Assembly (NCBI RefSeq): GCF_019393635.1
Contig: NC_057866.1
Coordinates: forward strand, 8,977,723 to 9,041,722
Length of the DNA: 64,000 nucleotides
Direction: 5' to 3'
Source: Dromiciops gliroides
Taxonomy: Eukaryota; Chordata; Mammalia; Microbiotheria; Microbiotheriidae
The stretch's first letter is position 1, and each line of letters starts with the position of its first letter. The notes under the pieces are model-generated. The model ran no database searches, had not been told where the DNA came from, and saw nothing but the letters and a program-made list of their open reading frames with translations. Of this stretch, positions 55,060-64,000 are shown piece after piece. Both the position numbers and the translations under genes were made by a program.

Positions 55060-55810
55060 ATTTTAACATGCATTTTAAAAAATTGTGAGCTAAAAATTTG
55101 TTTTTACATGTAATTTGGGAAAAAATAAAATGAAAACATGTAAAAAGAATTTGAGTTCAAAATTCTCTCTCTCCTTCCTGCCCCGCCCCTGAAAGGGCAA
55201 CCAATGTGATGTCAATTATGCATGTGAAGTCATGCAAAGCATATTTCCACATTAGCTGTCTTGCAAAAGAAAAACAAACATACACACACAAAACAAGAAA
55301 AATAAAGGGAGAAAAATTATACTTCTATCTCCACTTGGTGTTCATCAGTTCTCTCTCTGGAGGTAGACAGCATTTTTCGTCACAGGCCTTTGGAATTGTC
55401 TTAGGTCACTGTAGCTAAGTCATTCACAGTTGATCATCGTACAATATTGCAGTTCCTGTGTACAATGTTCTCCTGGATCTGTTTATTTCACTTTGTATCA
55501 GTTCATATGAGTCTTCTCAGGTTATTCTGAATCCATCCGGCTCATCATTTCTTACAGCACAATAGTATTCCATTACACTCATATACAATAACTTGTTCAG
55601 CCATTCCCCAATTGATGGGCATTCCCCTCATTCCGGGCATCCCCCGATTCTTTGCCACAACAAAGAGAACTGCTATATTTTTTTACATGTGGGTCCTTTT
55701 CCCTTTTCTTTGATCTCTTTGGGGGTACAGACTTGGTAGTGGTATTGCCGGCTCAAAGGGAATGCAGTTTTCTAGTCCTTTCATTGTTTCAAATTCCACA
55801 AGTGTTTATT
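55060..55810 (-). mobile_element. L1 3' end
   Basis: Reversed L1 3' end: TTTACATGTAATTTGGG, TTGAGTTCAAAATTCTCTCT, CACAATAGTATTCCATTACA, CCCCAATTGATGGGCATTCC and GTAGTGGTATTGCCGGCTCA. Truncated at its 5' end. Confidence 0.8.
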
Positions 55811-55852
55811 AATGTGCCAGGCATTAGGAATTCAAAGGAGATTAGCCTATCT

Positions 55853-56023
55853 TCTTTTTTTTTTAATATATATTATTTATTGATTGATTTTTGGTGAGGC
55901 AGTTGGAGTTATGTTACTTGCCTTAAACACAGCTAGTAAGTGTTAAGTGTCCGAGGCCGAATTTGAACTCAGGTCCTCCTGAATCCAGGGCCGGTGCTCT
56001 ATCCACTATGCCACCTAGCTGCG
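55853..56023 (-). repeat. MAR1/WSINE-type SINE
   Basis: Reversed copy with a perfect 16-base duplication GATTAGCCTATCTTCT on both sides. Confidence 0.93.
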
Positions 56024-56520
56024 CCGATTAGCCTATCTTCTAATGGGCAGGTGATAAATAGGGAAATAGGCCTATCCCAAAAAGATCCAAGGTGGTTTTG
56101 GAGGGGAGGGCACTGGTAGCTGATCGGGAAAGGTTTGAGCTGAGTCCTGAAGGAAACTAGAGATTCTAAGGAGTAGAGGTGAAGAAAGGAGCATGTTCAA
56201 GAAACAAAACACCCCGTACGAAAGAACAGAAGAATGCCAGCTCGGGTGAATGTAGGGGAATGACAGATACCAAGTCCCCATAGGCAGGTCAGTTGGGAGC
56301 AGGTTGTGAAAAGCATTAAATACTCAACAGAAATGTTGGCATTTGATCCTAAGGGTGGCAGGGAACCACAGGAAATGATGAAGTAGAAGGAGACACGGTA
56401 AGACCTTGATACATACCTGAGTAGCTATGTGTAGGATAGACTGGAGTGGGGAAAGATGGGAAGCAGGGGAGAGAGGTGATGAAGGTCTAATCTGACAACT
56501 GAACAGCTCTGTATGGCAAC

Positions 56521-57057
56521 TGTGAGATTTAAAATTGGATATTAGATCATAAATCTCCCCTACTTAACTTTTCCCTTAATTTATCTCCCAGACTAGTAAA
56601 TGGAAGAAGCTTCTGGTTTTCTAGATAGAGCCTTTATTGTATATAAGGTGTTGTTGATTAGAAGGATAGGAAAATAGAAATACAGTACAAATCGTCTTAA
56701 ATCTAGGCTTAGTCTATATTCCTTATAAAAACTCACCAAACCAAAAAGGCCACCTTTGGAGTGAGGGAGACCGCCTGTGCCGCACCGCCAGGAGTCCCGC
56801 CAAGCAGGCAAAAAGGCCTACTCTCGTTCTCTCCACCCCGGAAGTCAAAAAACCCGGCAGGCAGTCTGACATGTGCAGCAGGCGGACTGTACCCGGCAGG
56901 CAGTCTGACATGCGCAGCAGGCGGACTGTACCCGGCAGGCAGTCTGACATGCGCAGCAGGCGGACTGTTCATCTCCTCCCCAAAAGGGTGGTCCTTGAAA
57001 AACTGGCTTCTTTCAGTTATCCTAACCGACTGTTAAAAACTTTCATATTTTACCACA
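56521..57057 (-). mobile_element. Solo LTR (ERV fossil), same family as the 43.1 kb LTR
   Basis: TGTGGT...CTCACA ends, poly(A) signal AATAAA near 56,636 and shared 5' and 3' thirds with the 43.1 kb copy, but in the opposite orientation. Its middle carries three tandem 39-bp units at 56,853-56,969 that the other copy lacks. No clear target duplication. No internal genes. Confidence 0.83.
56853..56969 (-). repeat. Three tandem 39-bp units inside the LTR
   Basis: Units start at 56,853, 56,892 and 56,931 and are nearly identical (CCCGGCAGGCAGTCTGACAT, then GCAGCAGGCGGACTG). Probably in U3. Confidence 0.9.
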
Positions 57058-57769
57058 CCAGTGAGAGTGAGGAGCGCAGGGGGCTTGAGGGCCAAGAAAG
57101 ATGAATGAATGCAAAGCATGTATGAAGCACTAGGCATGCCTGCCAGGCACTGTGATGAGCACTGAGCATGTAAAGATGGAAAAAGAGACAGTCCTTGGCC
57201 TCAAGGAGCTTACACTCTAAAATGGAAAGAGAGCACAGGTAACGGGGAGATGTAACCAGGGAAAGGGATCTTGTCTGGGGAAGTGAAAAGTGTTTTGGGA
57301 GAGGTGGGGGAGGATGCAGGTAGCAGGGGCAGGCGGTGGGTGGCTGCGCATGAAGAGAAGCTAATGAAGGGCCTGGCACCTGGGGCCGGCCCCTAGAGAC
57401 CAGGATGAAGCACACTGCTTTCTCTTACTCAGTGACTGGCTGCTGAGATTGGGCAGCAGCTCCAAAGGGGGTGGATAGATTTATCAAGGGACCGGAGCAT
57501 GGCTTCAAGAAGTTCATAAGAGGAAATGTTATGAATTCTGTTTAATCCATGGTTTCATTGGAGATGCCTCAGCACATCCAGTTTGAAATGTCCAATGGAC
57601 AGGATTATATTGGACTGCAGCTCAGGAGAGAGGCTGGAGCTGAACAGGGTCATTGGCACAGGGCAGCTTTACAGCCTCCAATGCTTAGGAGCTGCGTGAC
57701 CCTGGACAAGTCACTTAAACTCTGTGTTGGTTTCCTCATTTGTAAAATGGAGTCAATAATAGCACCTAC

Positions 57770-57914
57770 GGGGGCAGCTAGGTGGTGCAGTGGATAGAGC
57801 ACCGGCCCTGGAGTCAGGAGGACCTGAGTTCAAATCCAACCTCAGACACTTAACACTTACTAGCTGTGTGACCCTGGGCAAGTCACTTAACCCCAACTGC
57901 CTCGTCAAAAAAGA
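57770..57914 (+). repeat. MAR1/WSINE-type SINE
   Basis: Near-consensus copy; ATAGCACCTAC recurs on both sides. It has inserted into an older MIR-like SINE (57,660-57,960). Confidence 0.92.
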
Positions 57915-58015
57915 AATAATCATAGCACCTACCTTAGAGAGTTGTTGTGAAAATCAGATAAATTAATGTTAAATGTTTTGTAAACCATAACTTGATAAAT
58001 GCTAGCTGCTATTGT

Positions 58016-58275
58016 AGAGAGGGCAGTTAGGGGGTGCCACTGTGCACCAAGCATGTGGCCTGGAGAAAGGAAGACTCATCAAATCCAACCTCAGATGCTT
58101 ACTAGCTGGGTGACCCTGGGCAAGTCACTTTACCCTGTTTGCCTTATTTTCCTCATCTGTAAAATGAGCTGGAGGAGGAAATGGCGAACCAGTCCAGTAT
58201 CTCTGCCCCCCCAAAAAAACCCAAATGGAGTTACAAAGAGTCAAACACAACAGAAACTGAACAACAACAATCATT
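58016..58275 (+). repeat. RTE-tailed tRNA SINE, long form
   Basis: Head, CTGTAAAATGAGCTGGAGGA, CCAAATGGAGTTACAAAGAG, then an AAC-rich tail. Confidence 0.85.
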
Positions 58276-58774
58276 CTAGAGATCATTGTATCCATAAGAG
58301 TTGAGGGGGTCACCGAGAATGTATAGAGAGAGAAAGGAAGGGAGCCCAGGACAGAGTTTTGAGATGCACCCCACTATTAGGGGACCTGGTATGCATTCAG
58401 AGGAGGAGGGTTACCACTTTAATAGAGACTGGAGAAAAGGAGGAGGAAAGGGGGAAATAGAGGTTTTGTGAGGCATCCAGGAGGAGAAGTAGGGCTCCTG
58501 GGAAATGGTGTCTATTCCTCAGGAAAGTATGAACTGAAGTTCTTAGCTGAGAGGGCATGAGGCGAGAGGCTAGTGGGGAATGGGACAGAAAACCAATTCG
58601 GGCAGAGTCAAAGGGCTGCCCTGTTGCTATTAGCTAACAGGGATTTGAAGAGGATAGTGAGAAGAATCTGGGCAGAAGGACCTGGCCCTTTTGTGTGAGA
58701 CCGCCAGGACATCCAAGTTGAGGGAGTGTGTGTGAACAGTCTCGTTTCTGTCTCTAGTAAAAACTGACTACATC

Positions 58775-58940
58775 GGGGCGGCTAGGTGGCGCAGTGGATA
58801 GAGCACCAGATATGGAGTCAGGAGTACCTGAGTTCAAATCTGGCCTCAGACACTTAATACTTACTAGCTGTGTGACCCTGGGCAAGTCACTTAACCCCAA
58901 TTGACTCACTAAAAAAAAAAGAAAGAAAAAAGAAAGAAAA
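58775..58940 (+). repeat. MAR1/WSINE-type SINE
   Basis: Duplicated flanks AAAACTGACTACATC / AAACCTGACCACATC; the tail is (GAAA)n. Confidence 0.92.
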
Positions 58941-59394
58941 ACCTGACCACATCAATTTCAGCAAGTGAGCCTGGAGAAGGGTAGAGGGGGGAAGGAAGAA
59001 AACCCTAGGAGGGAATGAGAATGTCATTCTACCAAGACTAGATCACCTCTGAAGTCAAAGGTCTGACATTCCTTGTGCTAAGACCCCTCCCAGCTCTGAC
59101 ATTCCCTGTTCTAGGGCCCTAACAGCCCTGACATTACCTGTTCTAGACCCTTCCCAGCTCTGATATTCCTTGTCCTGTGTTCTAAGTTCCTCTCAGTTTA
59201 GACATTCTACACTAAGACTCTGGTGCCTGTCTCCATTGAGAAGGGGACTAACCTCTGTCCTTTAGCCAGCCTGTGGTCCTCTTGCAAACAAACGATGTAC
59301 CATACCAGCCCTTAGGATCCTTTCTGTTCCCCAATACCCACCCCCTTCTCTACAAACAGAACCTAATTCATTTAGCTCCTTTTCCCTTTTAGCC

Positions 59395-59640
59395 AGGACT
59401 GTTGCCTGTTAACTGGTCTCCCTGCCTCCCTGCCTCCAGCCTTGCCCCTTTCTTTAATCCCTTCCTCAGAGAGCAATCCTCCTAAGGCACAAGTCTGATC
59501 ACTTAATGCTCCTGCTCTATGTTCCAGATCCTCAATAGCTCCCTATTGCCTTGGTCTCCTATTCATGGTCTATCCTGGTGTGGTCTCACTTTGCCTATCC
59601 AGACTGATTTTCCATGACTTTCATTCAATCATTAAGTGCC
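59395..59640 (+). mobile_element. L2 3' fragment
   Basis: AACTGGTCTCCCTGCCTCC, GCACAAGTCTGATCACTTAA and CAATAGCTCCCTATTGCC in L2 order. Confidence 0.7.
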
Positions 59641-59649
59641 TGCTATGTG

Positions 59650-60050
59650 CCATGTGGATGGCTAGATGGCGCCATAGTGCATAGAGCACTGGGCTTGAAT
59701 CAGACTCATTTTCCTGAGTTCAAATTTGACCTCAGGCGCTTCCCAGCTGTGTGGACCTGGGCAAGTCACTTCAATCTGTTTACCTCAGTTCCTCAAGTGT
59801 AAAATGAGCAGGATAGGGGGCAACTAGGTCGTGCAGTGGATAAAGCACTGGCCCTGGATTCAAGAGGACCTGAGTTCAAATCCGACCTGACACTTGACAC
59901 TTACTAGTCGTGCAACCTTGGGCAAGTCACTTAACCTTCACTGTCCCGCAAAAAAAAAAAAAAAAAAAAGGCAAACCCCTCCAGTATCTTTGCCAAGAAA
60001 ACCCCAAATGGGATCACAAAGAGTGGAACACGACCGAACAACAAACCACC
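59650..60050 (+). repeat. RTE-tailed SINE split by a MAR1-type SINE
   Basis: The head and middle of a long-form SINE (59,650-59,815) continue after the insertion with its tail (CTCCAGTATCTTTGCCAAG, CAAAGAGTGGAACACGACC). The younger SINE occupies 59,816-59,969. Confidence 0.85.
59816..59969 (+). repeat. MAR1/WSINE-type SINE nested in a SINE
   Basis: Complete head, core and a 20-base A tail, sitting between the two halves of the older SINE. Confidence 0.9.
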
Positions 60051-61300
60051 TTGCCAAGCACTCTTCTAAGCATCAGGAGTATGAAAAAATGCAAAAGGCA
60101 GTGCCTGCCCTCAAGAAGCTCATCATCTAATGGGGGAAAGAATAAGCAAACAAATATGTACATACAAACTATATACTGGACAAGTGGAAAATAATCAACA
60201 GAGGGAAGGCCCTGGAATTAAGGGGAGCTGACAAGGGCTTTCTGTAGAAGGTGGGAGTCTTGTTGGGACAGAAAGGAAGCTAAGGGGGTCAGTAGATGGA
60301 GCAGAGGAGGCAGAGCCTTCCAGCCCTGAGGGCAGCCAGAGAGAATGTCAGAGTTCAGAGGCGGAGGGGTTTGTTTGTAGAAGCCTTCTGCCAACTCTCT
60401 GTCTTTCCTGCAGGCCCTGATGCTGGAAGAAAAGCCCCATTCACCCATCTTGCCATTAAATTCCTCTTTTCTTTCAAGGCCCAGCTCTTAACTGGCTCTC
60501 TCCATGCCACCTTCCCTGGTTCGCTATATCTCCTAGCAGGCTGCTTGAGTTGTCCTTCACACTCAGCACTTTCTGCCCTGTACTCTGGCTATTTCTGGAC
60601 ATAGAGGAGGTACAGGAGGGTTGTTACCTCCCCCAGCACAGGAGGACCCACCCAAAGGAACCACAGGAGATTTCTGAGGGGTTGAAGAGCCTCCCCTTTC
60701 CCCAACTCATTAGAGTAAAAGCTCTTTGAGGGCAGAGTCTCATCAGTGTATCATCAAAGCCCGTATAGGCTATGGCCCATATTAAGCAATTGAGAACTAT
60801 CTGGGGAGTTGAAGCCTCCCTTCTAAGATGCAGCTTTGACATTTTGTGTGTGGGTCTGAGGATTCTCTCCCCTATGGCATTCTACGCTCCAGGTTCCAGT
60901 CTCTGCCAGCCTGAAGACTCTAGGTTCTGCCTTCTAAGGGGCTGCTCAGCTTGAATGTTCCAAGGACCCTCCCTCCTCACTCTGTTTTTTGTACTCTGAA
61001 ATTCTGTGCTATATGTTCCAAGGGCTGTTCCAGGTCTGATATGTATGTTCTAAGGTCTCTGCTTTCTCATTTTATTCAGTGTTCCGATGTCCCTGACAAT
61101 TCTGACATTCTCAGGTCTACAGTTTAGCTCTGAAATTCTAGGACATTCCCCTGATAGCGTTTGCCTGTCCCCCTCCCCCTTCTCGTCTTTCATCCTTCTG
61201 CCTCCCCTTCTCCAATATCCTCTCCTCTCTCCCTCCTCCCTTCTCTCTTCTGGGTCCCCACTCCCCTTCTCCTCCCTCCCTCTCTTCTCAGCTCCGCCTG
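60051..61300. other. Intergenic stretch, worn L2/MIR-like text
   Basis: No gene recognised. L2-like phrases at about 60,430-60,600; a pyrimidine-rich tract at about 61,160-61,290. Confidence 0.45.
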
Positions 61301-61533
61301 CTGAGTGTGATGGGGAGAGGGGCGGGAGAGAACTGAAGCCTCGCCACCTGATCGGGCAGAGCTGAGCAGGCAGAGCTGAACAAGCGGAGCCGGGACCCAG
61401 AGCCCGGGGCAGGGAGAACCAAGGTGTCCAGAGGGCCTGGAGAAATCTGCTGTTCGGCCGAAGCATTCCCTTTAAGAGCTCTGGGACTCCCACTTTCCCT
61501 GCATCACTGGGCACCGACCTTTCTTACCTCCGG
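61290..61533 (+). promoter_or_regulatory. Candidate 5' exon/promoter of a plus-strand gene (GAL3ST3 by synteny)
   Basis: A locally GC-rich block ends in a good donor, CTCCG/GTGAGCGG, near 61,531-61,540. A possible acceptor (CTCTCCCCACAG) stands at 63,758-63,769. In human the gene head-to-head with SF3B2 is GAL3ST3. No coding sequence is seen before the window ends, so this is only a positional guess. Confidence 0.25.
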
Positions 61534-62413
61534 TGAGCGGCTGGACTGGGGGGCCCTGATGGAGGATCAGGACTAGCAACCCCAGAGCCCCCGGAAAGTG
61601 TAGGGGGTGGTAAGGAAGCAGCCAGGAGCCTGAGCGGAGGGAGCCCCATCGTCGTGAGTACAGACTGCAGCAGCTCTGCTTGGGGGGCGGGTGGGGAGGA
61701 GATAAGGCAGAGAGAGGAGACAGATCCCAGAGATGGGGAAGAAATGAAGAGATCTCCCCGACGTGGGGGGGGGGGGAAATCGCTGGGCTCTTGGGAAAAG
61801 GGGGGGAGGGAACGACAAATGGGGAGAAATTGGCCCAGGGCCTGAATGGAGAAAGCTCAAAGAAATGAATAGAAGTGGGAATAGAATAGAGAGAATGGGA
61901 GCAGGAACGAAAATATGGAGGCAAGATTTGGAAGAGATGGTGATGACAGGGACATGGGGTGGGGGTGGGGGCAGAGGTCTGGAAAGACCCTGGAAGGGGT
62001 GGCACAAGACTGACAGAGCAGGTGGTGGGGAGCTGATCCTCAGGGCCCCTTAATTTGTAAAGGTTCTCTCCCAGCAGCCCCTGATGCATTATTGCCACTC
62101 TCTCCAATTCACACCTCCAGGTGCCCCTGCCTAGTGTAATGTCTACATCTCACTTTCAGGTCAGTTCCTCCTCCTCCTCTTCTCCCTCAAATACCAGACC
62201 AGCTCACCTGGGCCTCAGTTTCCCCTTTCGTAAGAGTCATGGTCTCTAAGCTCCTCCTGGATCTGACATTCCACGTTCAGGGCCCTCAAAGCTCTGATAT
62301 TGTGCTCTGTTCTAAGGTCTTTCCAGGTCTGACACTATGATTGTCTGATCTCATACTCTTCTCCTTATTTCTAGATCCCTGTGGGGATCGTAGGGGATCG
62401 GGAAGGGGGAGGT

Positions 62414-62414
<1 letters not shown>

Positions 62415-62473
<59 letters not shown>
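62415..62473 (+). repeat. (GT)n microsatellite
   Basis: About 29 uninterrupted GT units. Confidence 0.97.
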
Positions 62474-62474
<1 letters not shown>

Positions 62475-62823
62475 CAATGAATTTTTCAAAGCTCCAGGTC
62501 CCTATTCCATTTTGGTGTCTATTCTCAAGAGACAGAAAAGCAATTTGTGAAATAAAGCACTAGATTGAGGGGAAGCATCATTACTAAAATTAGTCCCCAT
62601 ACTCTAATTAATCTGAGCCCAGAGCTGAGGCTGGAATACTGCAAAATGACCTCCCCCTTTCTAAAAGAAAAAGATGAAGGAGCCTGGGGACCGGCCAGCC
62701 ATCAGTGTGAGGGGACCTGATCTGGTGCCAACAGGTGTCAAGACCCCCACTCTTGCCCCTCAACCATGGGGATTTCCAAGGAAGAGAGCAAGGAATAGGA
62801 CAGAGGGCAAGAGTTGGCATCAG

Positions 62824-62975
62824 AGGGCAGTTAAGTGGCACAGTGGATAGCGCACTGGCCCTGGATTCAGGAGGACCTGAGTTCAAATTTGACCTCAGAC
62901 ATTTGACACTTAATAGCTGTGTGACCCTGGGCAAATCACTTAACCCCAATTGCCTCACCAAAAAAAAATAAATAA
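62824..62975 (+). repeat. MAR1/WSINE-type SINE
   Basis: AAGAGTTGGCATCAGA is duplicated exactly on both sides. Confidence 0.94.
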
Positions 62976-64000
62976 AAGAGTTGGCATCAGAAAGCCAGGG
63001 CAGATATCTTGGCCCACCTACTTACTCAATGTATAGCCTCAGTTTCCTCTTCTGTAAAATGGACCAAATGGATCTCTAAGGTCTCACATCTCATGATCCT
63101 AAATCTCTTCCAAGTCTGTATTCTCCCAGCTTATCCTGAATTCCCTTTCTTAACCCTAGCACCCCCACAACTCCCCATCCCTTCCCTCAGATTCTGATCT
63201 GGTCTTTGCCCATGTCAAAGGAAGGAAGGCATGCTAACATGGTCTTAATGGGGAAGAAGCTACTTAGGGAAGCCAAGCACTACTTAGGGTCCCAGTGCTT
63301 GCTAGGGAGACTGCTGAGAATGAGAGGTTATGGGGAGGCAGCTGTCAGCATCGGGAGAAACTAGTCACATAGGACAGAGGAAGGGAATAGGGTGAGGGGA
63401 AGACACCTGACCTCCATCTTTCTCCTACAGTGGGAGCCCCTTGGCTGAGCTTCCCCATCAGCTACCTCCCCCCTTCCCAATATTGACAGATTGGGAATCT
63501 CTCTGGAAATAAGATCTGATTGGGATTCACAGGGGACAAGGACAGACTCAAACCTTGAAGTAGTGAGGTCTGAGGCCTCTGGGGAGTCAAATTATGGTGG
63601 ACCCAATAGAACAGGGGTCAAAGGTTTGTGAACTGGAAGAAGGTGAGGCACAGACTCCTGCTTGTTAGCCCACAGCCAGCTACACCTCCAAGTGGGCTAT
63701 CCCAGGAGATAGGGATTTGAAGGTGGTTTCTTCTCTCTTAACCTTGCCTGTCCTCTCCTCTCCCCACAGGCTCCAGGGGGATTAAGTCTGTCTGCAGGGC
63801 CAGGGAGGGGGAAATGAGGTGGGGGGAGGGCTCAGAGAAAGGCAGAGACAAGCTGGGGCCAGGAGTCAGGTGGAAAGGTGCAGAACCAGGACATCTCTTT
63901 CCCTCCTGGAATGGGTTTACCTTTAATCCGGGATTAATACTCTGAGAAGGCAGGGTCAAGAGAGGAGGGCCTGTGGCTAGGGAAAGAGAGGAGAGCAACG
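62976..64000. other. Window end, no exon recognised
   Basis: Contains a possible splice acceptor at about 63,769 and a TAATCC dyad at 63,923-63,937. No coding sequence recognised. Confidence 0.4.
63923..63937. promoter_or_regulatory. Palindromic TAATCC dyad
   Basis: TTAATCCGGGATTAA, a perfect palindrome around one base, made of two inverted K50 homeodomain sites. Confidence 0.45.

Noticed and set aside
62286-62489. A threonine/histidine repeat protein
   Set aside because: It is the (GT)n microsatellite read as codons.

Overview
This window is nuclear DNA from a marsupial. The clearest sign is about thirty copies of one tRNA-derived SINE of the marsupial MAR1/WSINE kind, many with intact target-site duplications. 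They sit among marsupial-type L1 fragments, L2, MIR/THER-type SINEs, a hAT-like MITE pair and several old LTR fossils. I cannot name the species. The two genes keep the gene order known from human 11q13 (SF3B2 followed by PACS1 in the same direction), here on the minus strand.

Layout, left to right. Positions 1-31,085 are read as the start of PACS1 intron 1: no exon is recognisable, only repeats, including an ERV fragment with LTR and primer-binding site (about 15.1-15.8 kb), an L2 3' end (9.5-10.4 kb), L1 3' ends and a 266-bp local duplication (23.0/24.1 kb). PACS1 coding exon 1 is at 31,086-31,444 (minus), inside a CpG island with a CAG-type repeat in the 5' leader. A minisatellite (32.2-32.7 kb) fills most of the short gap to the SF3B2 poly(A) signal. 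SF3B2 runs from 48,469 (start codon) to 33,198 (stop) in 21 coding exons. I joined these exon by exon into an 887-codon frame without a break; every intron is GT-AG. Compared with the human protein as I recall it, one 18-residue exon between local exons 4 and 5 is not visible here. The SF3B2 promoter holds three ZNF143-type motifs, CCAAT boxes, an ETS site and a YY1 motif that overlaps the start codon.

From 48.8 kb to 64 kb there is no recognisable coding exon. This part contains a nested stack (an L1 5' half, an LTR inside it, then an L1 3' end and two SINEs inside the LTR), a second solo LTR, many SINEs, and at 61.3-61.5 kb a GC-rich candidate first exon on the plus strand. By human synteny the next gene would be GAL3ST3, but no coding sequence of it lies inside the window.

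Functionally, SF3B2 is a core subunit of the SF3b complex of U2 snRNP and PACS1 is a cytosolic trafficking adaptor; they are neighbours, not partners. I found no new gene system. The points most worth a second look are the missing SF3B2 exon, a 3'-truncated L1 with perfect target-site duplications, the promoter motif cluster, two inverted TAATCC dyads near promoters, and a 17-kb stretch free of young SINEs around PACS1 exon 1.
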